This document shows positions 1-7,926 of a stretch of DNA of 64,000 bases, piece by piece (positions within the stretch are counted from its first letter, which is position 1; each line of letters opens with the position of its first letter). Source of the stretch: Sinanaerobacter chloroacetimidivorans (GTDB lineage: Bacteria; Bacillota; Clostridia; Peptostreptococcales; Anaerovoracaceae); contig NZ_JAGSND010000002.1 in assembly GCF_018128545.1 (NCBI RefSeq), positions 186,001-250,000 of the forward strand, written 5' to 3'. The notes under the pieces were generated by a model that saw only the letters and a program-made list of their open reading frames with translations, made no database searches and was not told where the DNA came from. A program made the translations under genes and the position numbers.

Positions 1-1472
1 TAGATCTCCGGTTTTCTGACCAAAGCCCTGGCAATGGAAAGCCGTTGTTTTTGTCCTCCGGATACATTGGTGCCCCCCTGGGCAATGATCGTATCAAAGC
101 CGTCGGGCATATCCGCAATGAAGTCGGAAGCCTGCGCGATCTCTGCTGCATGGCAGATTTCTTCTTCAGTGGCATTCATCTTTCCATAGCTGAGATTTTC
201 CGTAATGCTGCCGGAAAACAAGACTGCTGACTGCGGTACAAATCCAATCTTATTGCGAAGCTCCTCCTGGGAGAAATCCTTTACATTGATGCTGTCCACA
301 AAAACGGCCCCCTGGCTTGCATCATAAAATCTGGGTATCATATTGATCAAAGTGGATTTTCCGGAGCCGGTTCCCCCTATAATAGCCGTAACCTCGCCAG
401 GCCCTGCCTCAAAGGTAATATTGGATAATGCCGGCTGCTCTGCTCCCGGATAATAAAAGGAAACATTCTCAAAGGCCACAAATCCGGTTTTACCGCCAGA
501 CGGCCTCCTCTCTTCAGGATCCAGAATTTCCGGTTCCATTTCCAGGACTTCATTGACACGTTCCGCAGAAGCCTGAGCCCTTGGTATCATTACAAACATC
601 ACCGCTACCATGACAAAGGAGAACATAATCTGCATGGCGTATTGGATAAATGCCATCATATCACCGATCTGCATGTTGTTCTGGGCGATCCTCCAGCCTC
701 CGAACCAGGTAATGGCAATGGACGTCACATTCAATAGAAGCATCATCACCGGTTGAATCACCGCCATGGTTTGATTTGCCTTGATGGCCGTATTGGTCAG
801 ATCCCCATTGGCATCCTTGAATCGGTTATGTTCATGGTTCAGCTTATTGAAAGCCCTGATGACCCGGATTCCTGTCAGATTTTCTCTAAGGACCATATTC
901 AGCCGATCCAGCTTCTTTTGCATGGATTTAAATAGCGGCATCACGGCCAGAGAGACCGCTCCCATAAATGCCAACAAAACAGGGATAACCACCAGCAGAA
1001 TCACCGTCAGCCCCTTATCCCTGGATACTGCCATAACAATTCCGCCGATGCACATTACCGGTGCATAGATCATAAAGCGGAGCATCATAACCAGAACCGT
1101 CTGGATTTGAACAATGTCATTGGTGGTTCTGGTGATCAGGGAAGCCGTTCCCAGTTTATCGAATTCATGGAGTGAATAATTTTCCACCCGGGTAAATACC
1201 ATATCCCTCAGATTTTTTCCAACACCCAGTGCAACCTTGGCCGAGAAAAATGCGCCTATAATTGAGCACAGCGAGCTGCCTAAGGCTACCAGCAGCATAT
1301 AGCCGCCGTATGTGAGGATATATCCGGTATCCCCCTGCATCATCCCGTTATTGACCACATCGGACATCAATGTCGGCAAAGCCAGCTCTGCCATGGCTTG
1401 CCCGAATATGAACAATAATATGAAAAAAATCATCGTAGAAAATGGTTTTAAATTTTTTAATATCTTAAACAT
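1..1472 (-). CDS. ABC exporter, fused permease/ATPase (3' end cut by window)
   Basis: Half-transporter of the MsbA/MDR type: an N-terminal six-helix permease followed by an ATPase that powers export across the cytoplasmic membrane. Read on the minus strand from the ATG at 1472. The start MFKILKNLKPF leads into hydrophobic helices, then a Walker A motif (GGTGSGKST, about 349-380) and the signature NVSGGQKQRLSIARAL near the window edge. Walker B and the C-terminus lie beyond position 1. It begins 2 bp after the stop of an adaptor gene, so it is in one operon with two membrane-fusion proteins. The substrate cannot be told; a partner half-transporter probably follows outside the window. The family call is certain, the role as a drug or peptide exporter is inferred. 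Confidence 0.93.
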   Translation of the reverse strand, partial: MFKILKNLKPFSTMIFFILLFIFGQAMAELALPTLMSDVVNNGMMQGDTGYILTYGGYMLLVALGSSLCSIIGAFFSAKVALGVGKNLRDMVFTRVENYSLHEFDKLGTASLITRTTNDIVQIQTVLVMMLRFMIYAPVMCIGGIVMAVSRDKGLTVILLVVIPVLLAFMGAVSLAVMPLFKSMQKKLDRLNMVLRENLTGIRVIRAFNKLNHEHNRFKDANGDLTNTAIKANQTMAVIQPVMMLLLNVTSIAITWFGGWRIAQNNMQIGDMMAFIQYAMQIMFSFVMVAVMFVMIPRAQASAERVNEVLEMEPEILDPEERRPSGGKTGFVAFENVSFYYPGAEQPALSNITFEAGPGEVTAIIGGTGSGKSTLINMIPRFYDASQGAVFVDSINVKDFSQEELRNKIGFVPQSAVLFSGSITENLSYGKMNATEEEICHAAEIAQASDFIADMPDGFDTIIAQGGTNVSGGQKQRLSIARALVRKPEI

Positions 1473-1474
1473 AT

Positions 1475-2578
1475 CTATTCGTTCGCGATTTGAACCGGCA
1501 TACTATCAAATAAATGATTCGCATTTGTTATCGCTACCGACTCATTGCCGTTCAAACCTTTTAGAATTTCTATCTCGCTGTCATTTTTCAATCCGGTAAT
1601 AACCATTTTCTTTTTGGCAATGCCATCCTCTATTACAAAGAGATAGCTTTCCCCATTATTTTCTACGACTGAGGAAGAAGGTACCACCATATGAGAAACC
1701 CCTTTTGCCTTTATCTCTGCATGAGCGGATAAACCCGATGCGAAATTTTCGGTATTTTCCAAACGGATTTCTACCGGAAAATAAGTCCCTGTACTCACCG
1801 ACATGGAGCCAATGGTTTCAATTCTCCCTTGAAAGCTGCGGTCAGGATAGATATCAATGGTCAACTCCACCAGGTCTCCCTTCTTTATGTAGGGAAGTGC
1901 ATTTTGGGGTACCGTACCCTTCAGCTTCAAAACACTCATATCCGCTATCGTCAGCATCGTACTGCCCACTGCAGCGTTCTCACCTGCCGTAATATTTTTA
2001 TTTAATACAACTCCGGCGATGGGACTCTTAATGGAAGCATTTTCAATCTGAACTCTGATAGTATCCACCGAGGCCTTGGCCGCATTAGCCTGGGAAGAAA
2101 TGCTGGACTCATATTGGTTTTTTGCAAGATCATATGCCTTTTGATCTGCCTCCAATTGTGTCTTCGCAACGGCTCCCTCTGCGTAAAGACTCTTTGTTCT
2201 TTCCAAGGTTCTTGAAGCATTGTCCAAATTGATTTTTGCCTGGGTTTGGGTATTCTGAGTGCCCTGATAGGCAGCTGCGGCTTGCATCATCTGAGTGTTC
2301 AGCTGAGAATCATCCATTCTGGCAAGAATTTGACCCTGGGAGACGGAATCTCCTTCCTCAACATTCACTTCTGCCACTTTCCCCATGAAAGGAGCGGAGA
2401 TCTCTGCGGTTTGAGCCGGAACAACAGCGCCTGTGATGGTAAAAGCGGCTTCGATCTGACCGGTTCTAACGACTTCTGTCTTTACTTTCATTTCTCCGCT
2501 GTCACCGCTGCACCCGGGAAGCACAAGTACCATTGCTGCTGCCAGAAGCATTACGGTTATTTTTGCTGTGTATTTCAT
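1475..2578 (-). CDS. Membrane-fusion (HlyD/MacA-type) efflux adaptor, lipoprotein
   Basis: A 367-aa periplasmic-adaptor-like protein of the RND/MacA family. The N-terminus is a lipoprotein signal (hydrophobic stretch ending VLPGCSG, so Cys23 is probably lipidated), which places it on the outer face of the membrane. A biotinyl-lipoyl-like half motif (ISAPFMGKVAEVNVEEGDSV) is followed by a long helical hairpin rich in Gln, Asn and Ala (about residues 95-170), the second lipoyl half (IKSPIAGVVLNKNI) and beta-barrel domains. In Firmicutes such adaptors work with ABC transporters, matching the exporter 2 bp downstream. It follows another adaptor gene by 17 bp. Having two different adaptors in one operon is somewhat unusual. 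Confidence 0.9.
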   Translation of the reverse strand: MKYTAKITVMLLAAAMVLVLPGCSGDSGEMKVKTEVVRTGQIEAAFTITGAVVPAQTAEISAPFMGKVAEVNVEEGDSVSQGQILARMDDSQLNTQMMQAAAAYQGTQNTQTQAKINLDNASRTLERTKSLYAEGAVAKTQLEADQKAYDLAKNQYESSISSQANAAKASVDTIRVQIENASIKSPIAGVVLNKNITAGENAAVGSTMLTIADMSVLKLKGTVPQNALPYIKKGDLVELTIDIYPDRSFQGRIETIGSMSVSTGTYFPVEIRLENTENFASGLSAHAEIKAKGVSHMVVPSSSVVENNGESYLFVIEDGIAKKKMVITGLKNDSEIEILKGLNGNESVAITNANHLFDSMPVQIANE

Positions 2579-2595
2579 ATTACCAGTTCCTTTCC

Positions 2596-3294
2596 TTATT
2601 TAATGCTGATTTTTACGGTAGCGTTCATGCCGATCACCATAGGAAGTTCTTCATCATTGATCAGCGTAATCCGTACCGGGATCAGCTGTGTCACCTTGCT
2701 GTAAGTTCCGCTGGTATTCAGTGATGCATATTGCGAGAAAGCATTTTGAGTTGCGGCTCCGATTGATTCTACATATCCTGTAAAGTTTTTCCCCGGATAG
2801 GCATCAATTTTAATTTTGACCCTTTGACCTTCCTTGATTTTAAAAATATCTGTTTCTTCTACGTTAGCCTTGATGAAAAGATCCGAAGTATCGGCTACCA
2901 CAGCAACGGTGGAACCGGCTGATGCAGTTACCCCCTTGATCACATTGGACTGAACGATTTTTCCATCGATGGGAGCCTTGATTTCTGCCTTTGACAGGAT
3001 AGAATCTGCTGAGTTTTCAAGGGCGTTCTGATCGATCTTGCTGCTGTTTACCATAGATGACAAATCCTGTTTTCCCAGCAGCTGTCCCTGCTTGACATCC
3101 TCTCCCTCTCTCACTTCCCAGCTTGAGATCGTGCCCGACAGCAGCGGCATTACATTGACCATGTTGGCAGAGACAGATGCATTGTTGGTTTTAAAGTAAT
3201 TTATCGACTCATAGATGAAATATCCGCCGATGCTGCCGCCAATGAGAATCAATGCAATGACTGCAGGAATCAATATTTTTTTTGCTTTTTCCAT
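2596..3294 (-). CDS. HlyD-family secretion/efflux adaptor, first gene of exporter operon
   Basis: A short (232-aa) membrane-fusion protein with one N-terminal transmembrane anchor (ILIPAVIALILIGGSIGGYF), a first lipoyl half (VMPLLSGTISSWEVREGEDV), an abbreviated hairpin and the second half (IKAPIDGKIVQSNVIKG), then a beta-barrel. The start MEKAKKI at 3294 is preferred because GGAGA sits 7 nt upstream. The in-frame ATG at 3324 lacks a ribosome binding site. The hairpin is much shorter than in classic HlyD, suiting a single-membrane cell. It heads the adaptor-adaptor-ABC operon, directly behind the promoter at 3390-3417. Confidence 0.88.
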   Translation of the reverse strand: MEKAKKILIPAVIALILIGGSIGGYFIYESINYFKTNNASVSANMVNVMPLLSGTISSWEVREGEDVKQGQLLGKQDLSSMVNSSKIDQNALENSADSILSKAEIKAPIDGKIVQSNVIKGVTASAGSTVAVVADTSDLFIKANVEETDIFKIKEGQRVKIKIDAYPGKNFTGYVESIGAATQNAFSQYASLNTSGTYSKVTQLIPVRITLINDEELPMVIGMNATVKISIK

Positions 3295-3389
3295 AGATGT
3301 TTCTCCTTTAAACTTTGATTTCATTCTTTGTCAGATTATTTTTGAATATATAATATTTATATTTGAATAACTATTATACTCACATAACT

Positions 3390-3417
3390 ATTATAGTTTT
3401 ATAATATTATTTGTCAA
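3390..3417 (-). promoter_or_regulatory. Consensus sigma-A promoter of exporter operon with direct repeats
   Basis: On the minus strand TTGACA (3417-3412) and TATAAT (3395-3390) are separated by 16 bp, a perfect pair of hexamers. The 12-mer ATAACTATTATA occurs twice on the plus strand, at 3367-3378 and 3384-3395; the second copy contains the -10 box and the first lies over the start-site region. Such placement fits a repressor site, but no regulator is assigned. Confidence 0.75.
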
Positions 3418-3525
3418 GAGAATTTCTTAATAATGAATGTCCCTTTTAAAAATGCCAATCTCTGAAGTAACATAAAAATGAGAACTTAATATTATGTACT
3501 AAAAACTTTTTAAAGGAGGTTTCGT

Positions 3526-4452
3526 GTGTTATCAAGTTTGGAATATATTAGGCAATCTTTAGAAACACATCTTTTTTTTGCCAGAATTATGAAAGAACAC
3601 TCTTTCTTTTTAGAAATTGGTTTTACACCAAAAGACAGTATCTTATCTGAGCAAGCAGATGATTTTAGAAAGGGCTTTGACAGCTTATTAGAAGAAGCCA
3701 TTACATTATCCAATGGCATCGTTAGTCCGGAAGTTCTTCATTCCGGAGAGGTAATAACTCAGTATACACTTGCTGCGGAAAAAGCATCTGCATATTATAC
3801 AGGTATAAGAATTCAAACATCTCTTACAGAAGAAGAAAAAAATCTAATGGCTGCTGCTGATCATTGTAGAGATATTAACAATGCGTTTATTCAAAAAGTA
3901 TATATGCTGAATCATAGGGCAATGGATTTACTGGAGGGTCTTATTGATTTCAAGACAAAGCTCCTGTCCAACGTACTATCCTGTAAATTGTTTACTGTTA
4001 ATTATCCGCTCTTGATTGATCACATATTAAGAGAAGCAAAATTCTATTTTACATTAATTCAAAGATTACAAAACCAGGAAGATTTTAATTTAGAGCAAGA
4101 GGCTTTAGAACAGGAATTATTCTGGAATAGAATCATGGCAGAACATTCATTATTTATCCGTGGTTTATTAGATCCAACGGAAAATGATTTGATTATTTTA
4201 GCAAATAATTTCGGATATGAATTTGACCAGCTCACGGAAGAAGCAAGAAGGGCTATGGATCGTACATTGCCTTTGTCTCAAGTTACCAGTGAAAGTCTGA
4301 CAGCCACTAGAGCGATTCGTGACTTTAAGGCTCAGGGTACTCAGGGAATACTTGAGTGTAAGGTAAAGTCAATTATTATCCCTTTATTAGGTGACCACAC
4401 ACTCAGAGAAGCAAATCACTATTTACGTTTACTTGAATCCTATAGAAGATAG
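3526..4452 (+). CDS. DUF2935 domain protein (duplicated helical domain)
   Basis: A 308-aa all-helical protein of the DUF2935 family, which is common in Clostridia and Bacilli. Two related halves are visible: the first begins LFFARIMKEHSFFLEIGF, the second LFWNRIMAEHSLFIRGLL at about residue 200. Each ends in a conserved histidine context (HILREAKFY, HTLREANHY). The regularly placed Glu and His residues suggest a ferritin-like or metal-binding helical bundle, but the function is not known. Translation starts at GTG 3526, 5 nt after a perfect AAAGGAGGT. It is the only plus-strand gene here, divergent from the exporter operon, and is followed by an intrinsic terminator. Confidence 0.88.
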   Translation: MLSSLEYIRQSLETHLFFARIMKEHSFFLEIGFTPKDSILSEQADDFRKGFDSLLEEAITLSNGIVSPEVLHSGEVITQYTLAAEKASAYYTGIRIQTSLTEEEKNLMAAADHCRDINNAFIQKVYMLNHRAMDLLEGLIDFKTKLLSNVLSCKLFTVNYPLLIDHILREAKFYFTLIQRLQNQEDFNLEQEALEQELFWNRIMAEHSLFIRGLLDPTENDLIILANNFGYEFDQLTEEARRAMDRTLPLSQVTSESLTATRAIRDFKAQGTQGILECKVKSIIIPLLGDHTLREANHYLRLLESYRR

Positions 4453-4515
4453 TTTTTTAATTACCTTCATTTATCAGATAAAACATTTCTATTCGATCTT
4501 CATATTTTTAAATAA

Positions 4516-4552
4516 ATTGAGAGGTGCATGATTGAACCTCTCAATCTTTTTT
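4516..4552 (+). terminator. Intrinsic terminator after DUF2935 gene
   Basis: A 10-bp perfect stem (ATTGAGAGGT, 4516-4525, with ACCTCTCAAT, 4536-4545) is followed by CTTTTTT. It lies 63 bp after the stop codon on the plus strand. Confidence 0.85.
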
Positions 4553-4555
4553 ATG

Positions 4556-4603
4556 ATTCCGTCCATATCGCTTTCAGCGGTATGGACGGAATATCAAAGA
4601 AAG
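4556..4603. repeat. Hairpin plus short sequence shared with the tetR leader
   Basis: A perfect 12-bp inverted repeat (4556-4567 and 4581-4592, 13-nt loop) directly follows the terminator and abuts the stop of the HD gene. Positions 4565-4603 align without gaps to the minus strand of 7092-7054 (31 of 39 matches by eye), including the identical 17-mer CGGAATATCAAAGAAAG. It may be a small dispersed palindromic repeat. Confidence 0.5.
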
Positions 4604-5167
4604 CTATAGAGTTGATTTATTAAATAGTGAATCAAACAATCGAATAAACTCCTTCTCTACTTCCTGAAACTCCCTTTGACGAAAGTCCGGAAGGCTCTGC
4701 AGCTCCGGTGCTTTTGCGAAAATTGGTTCATCCATAAGCTCCAGCAATTCATAATACAGCATGGCATCATCAATTCCCTTCACGTATAAAAGTTCCCGTT
4801 CAGTCAGATCCTCTGTGAAGAATTTCCGGTATATAACAGTCTGCAGAACGTCTTCATACTCCATATATTTAGGAAGACTCCTTTTTACCGGACGTGTAAT
4901 ATCCGACAAATAGGCTTCACTGGCATCATGGAGCAGGCAGGCAAGCTGTATCCGATCCGGCAAGCCCCTGACCTTTGCCTCCAAAGCACAGTTTAAGGAA
5001 TGCTGCGCTACGCTGTAAAAATGCTTTATATGGCCGTTTGCTCTGCACATCAGGGATAAAGCATGTGCAATATCAATCACGTCAATATGTTCGGCTTTTC
5101 CTGCAATTGGTGAAAATTTCAGCTTTGAATAGGTAATAATAAAGTCTTCATTTTTGTCTTCTGCCAT
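4604..5167 (-). CDS. HD-domain hydrolase, YfbR-like 5'-deoxynucleotidase type
   Basis: About 187 aa in the HD phosphohydrolase superfamily. The metal-binding set is visible as a first His in VAQHSLNCA, the paired His-Asp in LLHDASEAYLSDITRP, and a later Asp (GIDDAML). The order H...HD...D and the sequence HDASEAYLSDI are typical of YfbR-type nucleotidases, which dephosphorylate deoxynucleoside monophosphates. The true start is the ATG at 5167 (MAEDKNED), preceded by AGAAAGG. The open frame runs further upstream into the neighbouring HD gene without a plausible start. It is 19 bp behind another HD gene and probably co-transcribed with it. Substrate is inferred from family only. Confidence 0.85.
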   Translation of the reverse strand: MAEDKNEDFIITYSKLKFSPIAGKAEHIDVIDIAHALSLMCRANGHIKHFYSVAQHSLNCALEAKVRGLPDRIQLACLLHDASEAYLSDITRPVKRSLPKYMEYEDVLQTVIYRKFFTEDLTERELLYVKGIDDAMLYYELLELMDEPIFAKAPELQSLPDFRQREFQEVEKEFIRLFDSLFNKSTL

Positions 5168-5186
5168 CAGTGTCACAACCTTTCTT

Positions 5187-5720
5187 TTATCTTTCAGTTT
5201 TATCCATGGTTCCGATGATCCTTCTATAAGTGCCGGGAGGAATGGAAAGACCCAGGCTTTCCACGCAGGCACAGTATTTGTCAACCATGGCTACGATCAG
5301 GGATTCCCTGTACCTGGGCATCTTGTATGTCAGGGGCCACATGTGTTTTACAATGATATCTTTTTCCAATTCATTCAAGGGGAACAGGCTCAGGGCATTT
5401 TTCAAAGCCACATGAGGATGGGTAAAGCCGTGCAACCCCTTCTCCGTTTTCGTGCAATGCCAGTCATAAAGGAAAAGATCATGCAGTAGCCCCCCTCTGG
5501 CTGCCGCGATATAGTTCAAGCCCAGGGTTCTGCAGATCAGATAGCTGTAGAAGGATACGTTCAGGCTGTGCAGCAGACAGGAGGTGCGGCCATGGTGCTT
5601 AAAATGATCCATGGAGCGTACCGTTTCATCTTCAATCAATTCAGCGATATATTTTTTATATTCCTTAACACTACAGGAACCTGCTCTTGAATTCCATTTT
5701 GATTTTATCAATCTGCTCAC
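5187..5720 (-). CDS. HD-domain protein coupled to CmpB-type membrane protein
   Basis: A 177-aa HD superfamily protein: HHGRTSCLLHSLNVSFYSY gives the first His, GGLLHDLFLYDW the His-Asp pair, and a later MVDKY the final Asp. Proteins of this type in Clostridia are regularly encoded beside, or fused to, CmpB-like membrane proteins, and that is the case here. The start is a GTG at 5720 with AAGGAG 9 nt upstream. This makes the gene overlap the 3' end of the upstream membrane-protein gene by 50 nt, so translation is likely coupled. The substrate is unknown; a nucleotide is likely. A second HD gene follows. Confidence 0.85.
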   Translation of the reverse strand: MSRLIKSKWNSRAGSCSVKEYKKYIAELIEDETVRSMDHFKHHGRTSCLLHSLNVSFYSYLICRTLGLNYIAAARGGLLHDLFLYDWHCTKTEKGLHGFTHPHVALKNALSLFPLNELEKDIIVKHMWPLTYKMPRYRESLIVAMVDKYCACVESLGLSIPPGTYRRIIGTMDKTER

Positions 5721-6396
5721 TGAGTATACTCCTTATATCTCTGTTTATAATACCGGCATTCAGGATCAATAACCTTGGGAAAGCAAAAAACAGCCGTTCA
5801 TATTGAATGATCTTTTCGTAATATTTATCCACCGGAATTTGAGAATAGTTCAGAAGGACCTTTCTCAAATCCAATGCGCCGGCTACGGATTTCATGATAT
5901 CCGCCAGAAAGTAGATCACAAGCAAGATGGACAAATCCCTCTGGACAGATACCGGAATCTCGGAAAGAACTGCAGAAACTTCCGGATGCACAATCTGAAC
6001 CAATAAGGAGCCTAGCAAGCCCCATAGCAGCGAATATTTGATGCAGATATACCCTTTGATATTCAGGGCATTGCTGCTGTAGTCCCACCACTTGCAATGA
6101 AAAAATTTTTCCAGGAGAAATCCGGTTACAAACTCTAATGCGGTCACCGAAAAGATTGCCATTAGTATGATGACAAATTGAGACTGAAAATATCCATGAA
6201 AAGCATTGTTGACCCACTCATAGGACTGCACGATAAGAACGGCGGAAAATCCGTAAATCGGGCAAAAACAGCCGGTAAGGAATCCCCTGTTGATGAATTT
6301 CTTTTCACAGGCCGTCGCAAATATCGATTCCAGCAGCCAACCCAAAAAAGAATAAACGGAAAAAAGTAAAATCATATATGTAACATATTCCATCAT
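5671..6396 (-). CDS. CmpB-like integral membrane protein (putative ABC transporter type IV, PF06541)
   Basis: A 241-aa protein with about six hydrophobic segments. The N-terminal motif FLGWLLESIFA, the sequence NRGFLTGCFCPIYGFSA and the later CKWWDYS and NIKGYICIKYSLLWG are hallmarks of the CmpB/ABC_trans family common in Clostridia. The C-terminal 50 residues are charged and cytoplasmic. No ATPase gene is adjacent, so the transporter label rests on old family naming only. Conserved association with an HD hydrolase (overlapping downstream by 50 nt) hints at a joint membrane-nucleotide function. It starts 65 bp after tetR on the same strand and may be read from the tetR promoter. Confidence 0.85.
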   Translation of the reverse strand: MMEYVTYMILLFSVYSFLGWLLESIFATACEKKFINRGFLTGCFCPIYGFSAVLIVQSYEWVNNAFHGYFQSQFVIILMAIFSVTALEFVTGFLLEKFFHCKWWDYSSNALNIKGYICIKYSLLWGLLGSLLVQIVHPEVSAVLSEIPVSVQRDLSILLVIYFLADIMKSVAGALDLRKVLLNYSQIPVDKYYEKIIQYERLFFAFPRLLILNAGIINRDIRSILSEQIDKIKMEFKSRFL

Positions 6397-6461
6397 CTCT
6401 AGCCCCCCTAAGCGTTATTTGTTTCAGTGTTTTCTACATTTTAGTATGTTGTGAATATCCA

Positions 6462-7043
6462 TTATGTTACAATCATTTCTACCAAATCTAACGATGCAAA
6501 ATCATGTTCCTCTTCAAATTCAAGCAGGATTTGTACGGATGTACCGTACAGGGCCCCTAATATGAGCTTTGATAAGGACTTCGGAGAATACTGCTCTCTC
6601 CTGCCGTTCATGTTTTCATCTGTCAGGATATGTTTCTCAATGATTTCTGACAAATTTTGAAACAGTTCCTTTAATAAGGATTTAAAATTGGGAACCCATA
6701 TAGACTGGGCCGTAAAATCAAGAAACAACCGGAATAGTTCGGTTCTTTTTCTCAACAGCCTGTTAAAATATCCGATGAGTGACCCGATCTTTTCCTTTGA
6801 ATCGGCAACAGACTTCAGTTCTTCGTCAACTTCCAGGAGAAATTGCTGCATCATCATCCGAATTACTTCCATATACAGGCCTTCCTTGGTTTTAAAATGA
6901 TAGTTCAGCTGACTTAGAGCAACCCCTGCTTCCTCGGCGATATCCCGCATGGAGACATTCGCATAGCCTTTTGACGATAGGCAATGAAATGCTGTCCATA
7001 GTATTTTCTGTGATTGATTTGCCTTTGAGGCGAGAGTTCCCAT
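6462..7043 (-). CDS. TetR/AcrR-family transcriptional regulator
   Basis: A 193-aa repressor-type protein. The N-terminal helix-turn-helix is clear (FHCLSSKGYANVSMRDIAEEAG then LSQLNYHFKTKEGLY), and the rest is a helical ligand-binding domain ending VEMIVT. The start is placed at ATG 7043, 9 nt after AGAAAGG; the GTG at 7052 would leave no spacer. Upstream, a strong promoter (7136-7165) is overlapped by a 15-bp-arm palindrome, so autorepression is very likely. Possible further targets are the CmpB/HD operon 65 bp downstream and the exporter operon at 1-3.4 kb. The inducer is unknown. Confidence 0.9.
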   Translation of the reverse strand: MGTLASKANQSQKILWTAFHCLSSKGYANVSMRDIAEEAGVALSQLNYHFKTKEGLYMEVIRMMMQQFLLEVDEELKSVADSKEKIGSLIGYFNRLLRKRTELFRLFLDFTAQSIWVPNFKSLLKELFQNLSEIIEKHILTDENMNGRREQYSPKSLSKLILGALYGTSVQILLEFEEEHDFASLDLVEMIVT

Positions 7044-7106
7044 AACAGACACCCTTTCTTTGATATTCCGACAATATCGCTTTCAGCAATATCTCCTTCA
7101 TAATAA

Positions 7107-7140
7107 AAAATTAATTCGTACATACGTACGAATTAATTTT
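7107..7140. promoter_or_regulatory. Perfect palindrome, probable TetR operator
   Basis: Arms 7107-7121 and 7126-7140 are exact reverse complements (15 bp, core TTCGTAC-atac-GTACGAA) around a 4-bp centre. The palindrome covers the -10 box and start-site region of the tetR promoter and lies 64 bp upstream of the tetR start codon. Confidence 0.8.
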
Positions 7141-7165
7141 ATCATACCAATTCTTGCCATGTCAA
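7136..7165 (-). promoter_or_regulatory. tetR promoter
   Basis: Minus strand TTGACA (7165-7160), 18-bp spacer, TAAAAT (7141-7136) with an extended -10 TG. The -10 overlaps the end of the palindrome at 7107-7140. Confidence 0.7.
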
Positions 7166-7181
7166 ATCTAGGAATCTATTT

Positions 7182-7922
7182 TTAGTACCCTTTTTTGCCC
7201 ACTGTATGCTGATGGAATTTATCTACTTCCTCTACCATACGGTACCCTACGCTTACTTCCGTTACAATATATCTCGGCTCTGCCGGATTTACCTCCAGCT
7301 TTCTTCGAATATTGGCCATGTTTACCCGTAAAGCCTGTATCTCATTTGCATAGGGCCCCCAGACTTCTTTTATGATAAAGTCATAGGTAAGCACCTTTCC
7401 GATATACTTGGAAAGTAAAACCATGATCTTATATTCTATCGGGGTTAGATGGACTTCTTCCCCCGCAAGGAGTACAAGCCTTTTCTCATAATTGATCTCC
7501 AGATCCCCGACGCTTATTTTTTCCGAATCCGGTTGATTATCGTTCATCGCTTTTTGACTATGACGCAGTGCTGTTCTGATTCTTGCCAACATTTCCGATG
7601 TGCCGAAGGGTTTGGTAATATAATCGTCTGCCCCCAAATCCAGCGCTTCCACTTTCTCCCGTTCATAGCCCCGGGCAGAAACCACCACTACCGGGATTGC
7701 AGACCACTGCCGGATTGTCTTTAATACTTCTATCCCATCCATATCCGGCAAGCCAAGATCCAGCAGTATCAAATCCGGACTATGCGAAGCGGTCAGAGAA
7801 ATGGCATCTTTTCCTTTAGCTGTTTTCATAACATTAAAATCATTGGAAACCAGCACTGCAGAAATAAAACTGCAGATGGCTTCTTCGTCTTCAACAATGA
7901 GAACCAGCGGATTCTTATTCAT
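7182..7922 (-). CDS. kdpE: KdpE, OmpR-family response regulator of potassium uptake
   Basis: A 246-aa response regulator. The receiver domain shows the acidic pocket (VEDEEA), the phospho-acceptor Asp in LILLDLGLPDMDG, and the conserved Thr/Ser and Lys positions (VVVSARG, YITKPFG). The C-terminal winged helix ends with VGYRMVEE as in KdpE and OmpR. It starts 4 bp after kdpD, the usual pairing, and is the last gene of the kdp operon. The phosphorylated form is expected to activate kdp transcription at low K+ or high osmolarity. The tail is about 15 residues longer than the E. coli protein. Confidence 0.95.
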   Translation of the reverse strand: MNKNPLVLIVEDEEAICSFISAVLVSNDFNVMKTAKGKDAISLTASHSPDLILLDLGLPDMDGIEVLKTIRQWSAIPVVVVSARGYEREKVEALDLGADDYITKPFGTSEMLARIRTALRHSQKAMNDNQPDSEKISVGDLEINYEKRLVLLAGEEVHLTPIEYKIMVLLSKYIGKVLTYDFIIKEVWGPYANEIQALRVNMANIRRKLEVNPAEPRYIVTEVSVGYRMVEEVDKFHQHTVGKKGY

Positions 7923-7926
7923 TTGC

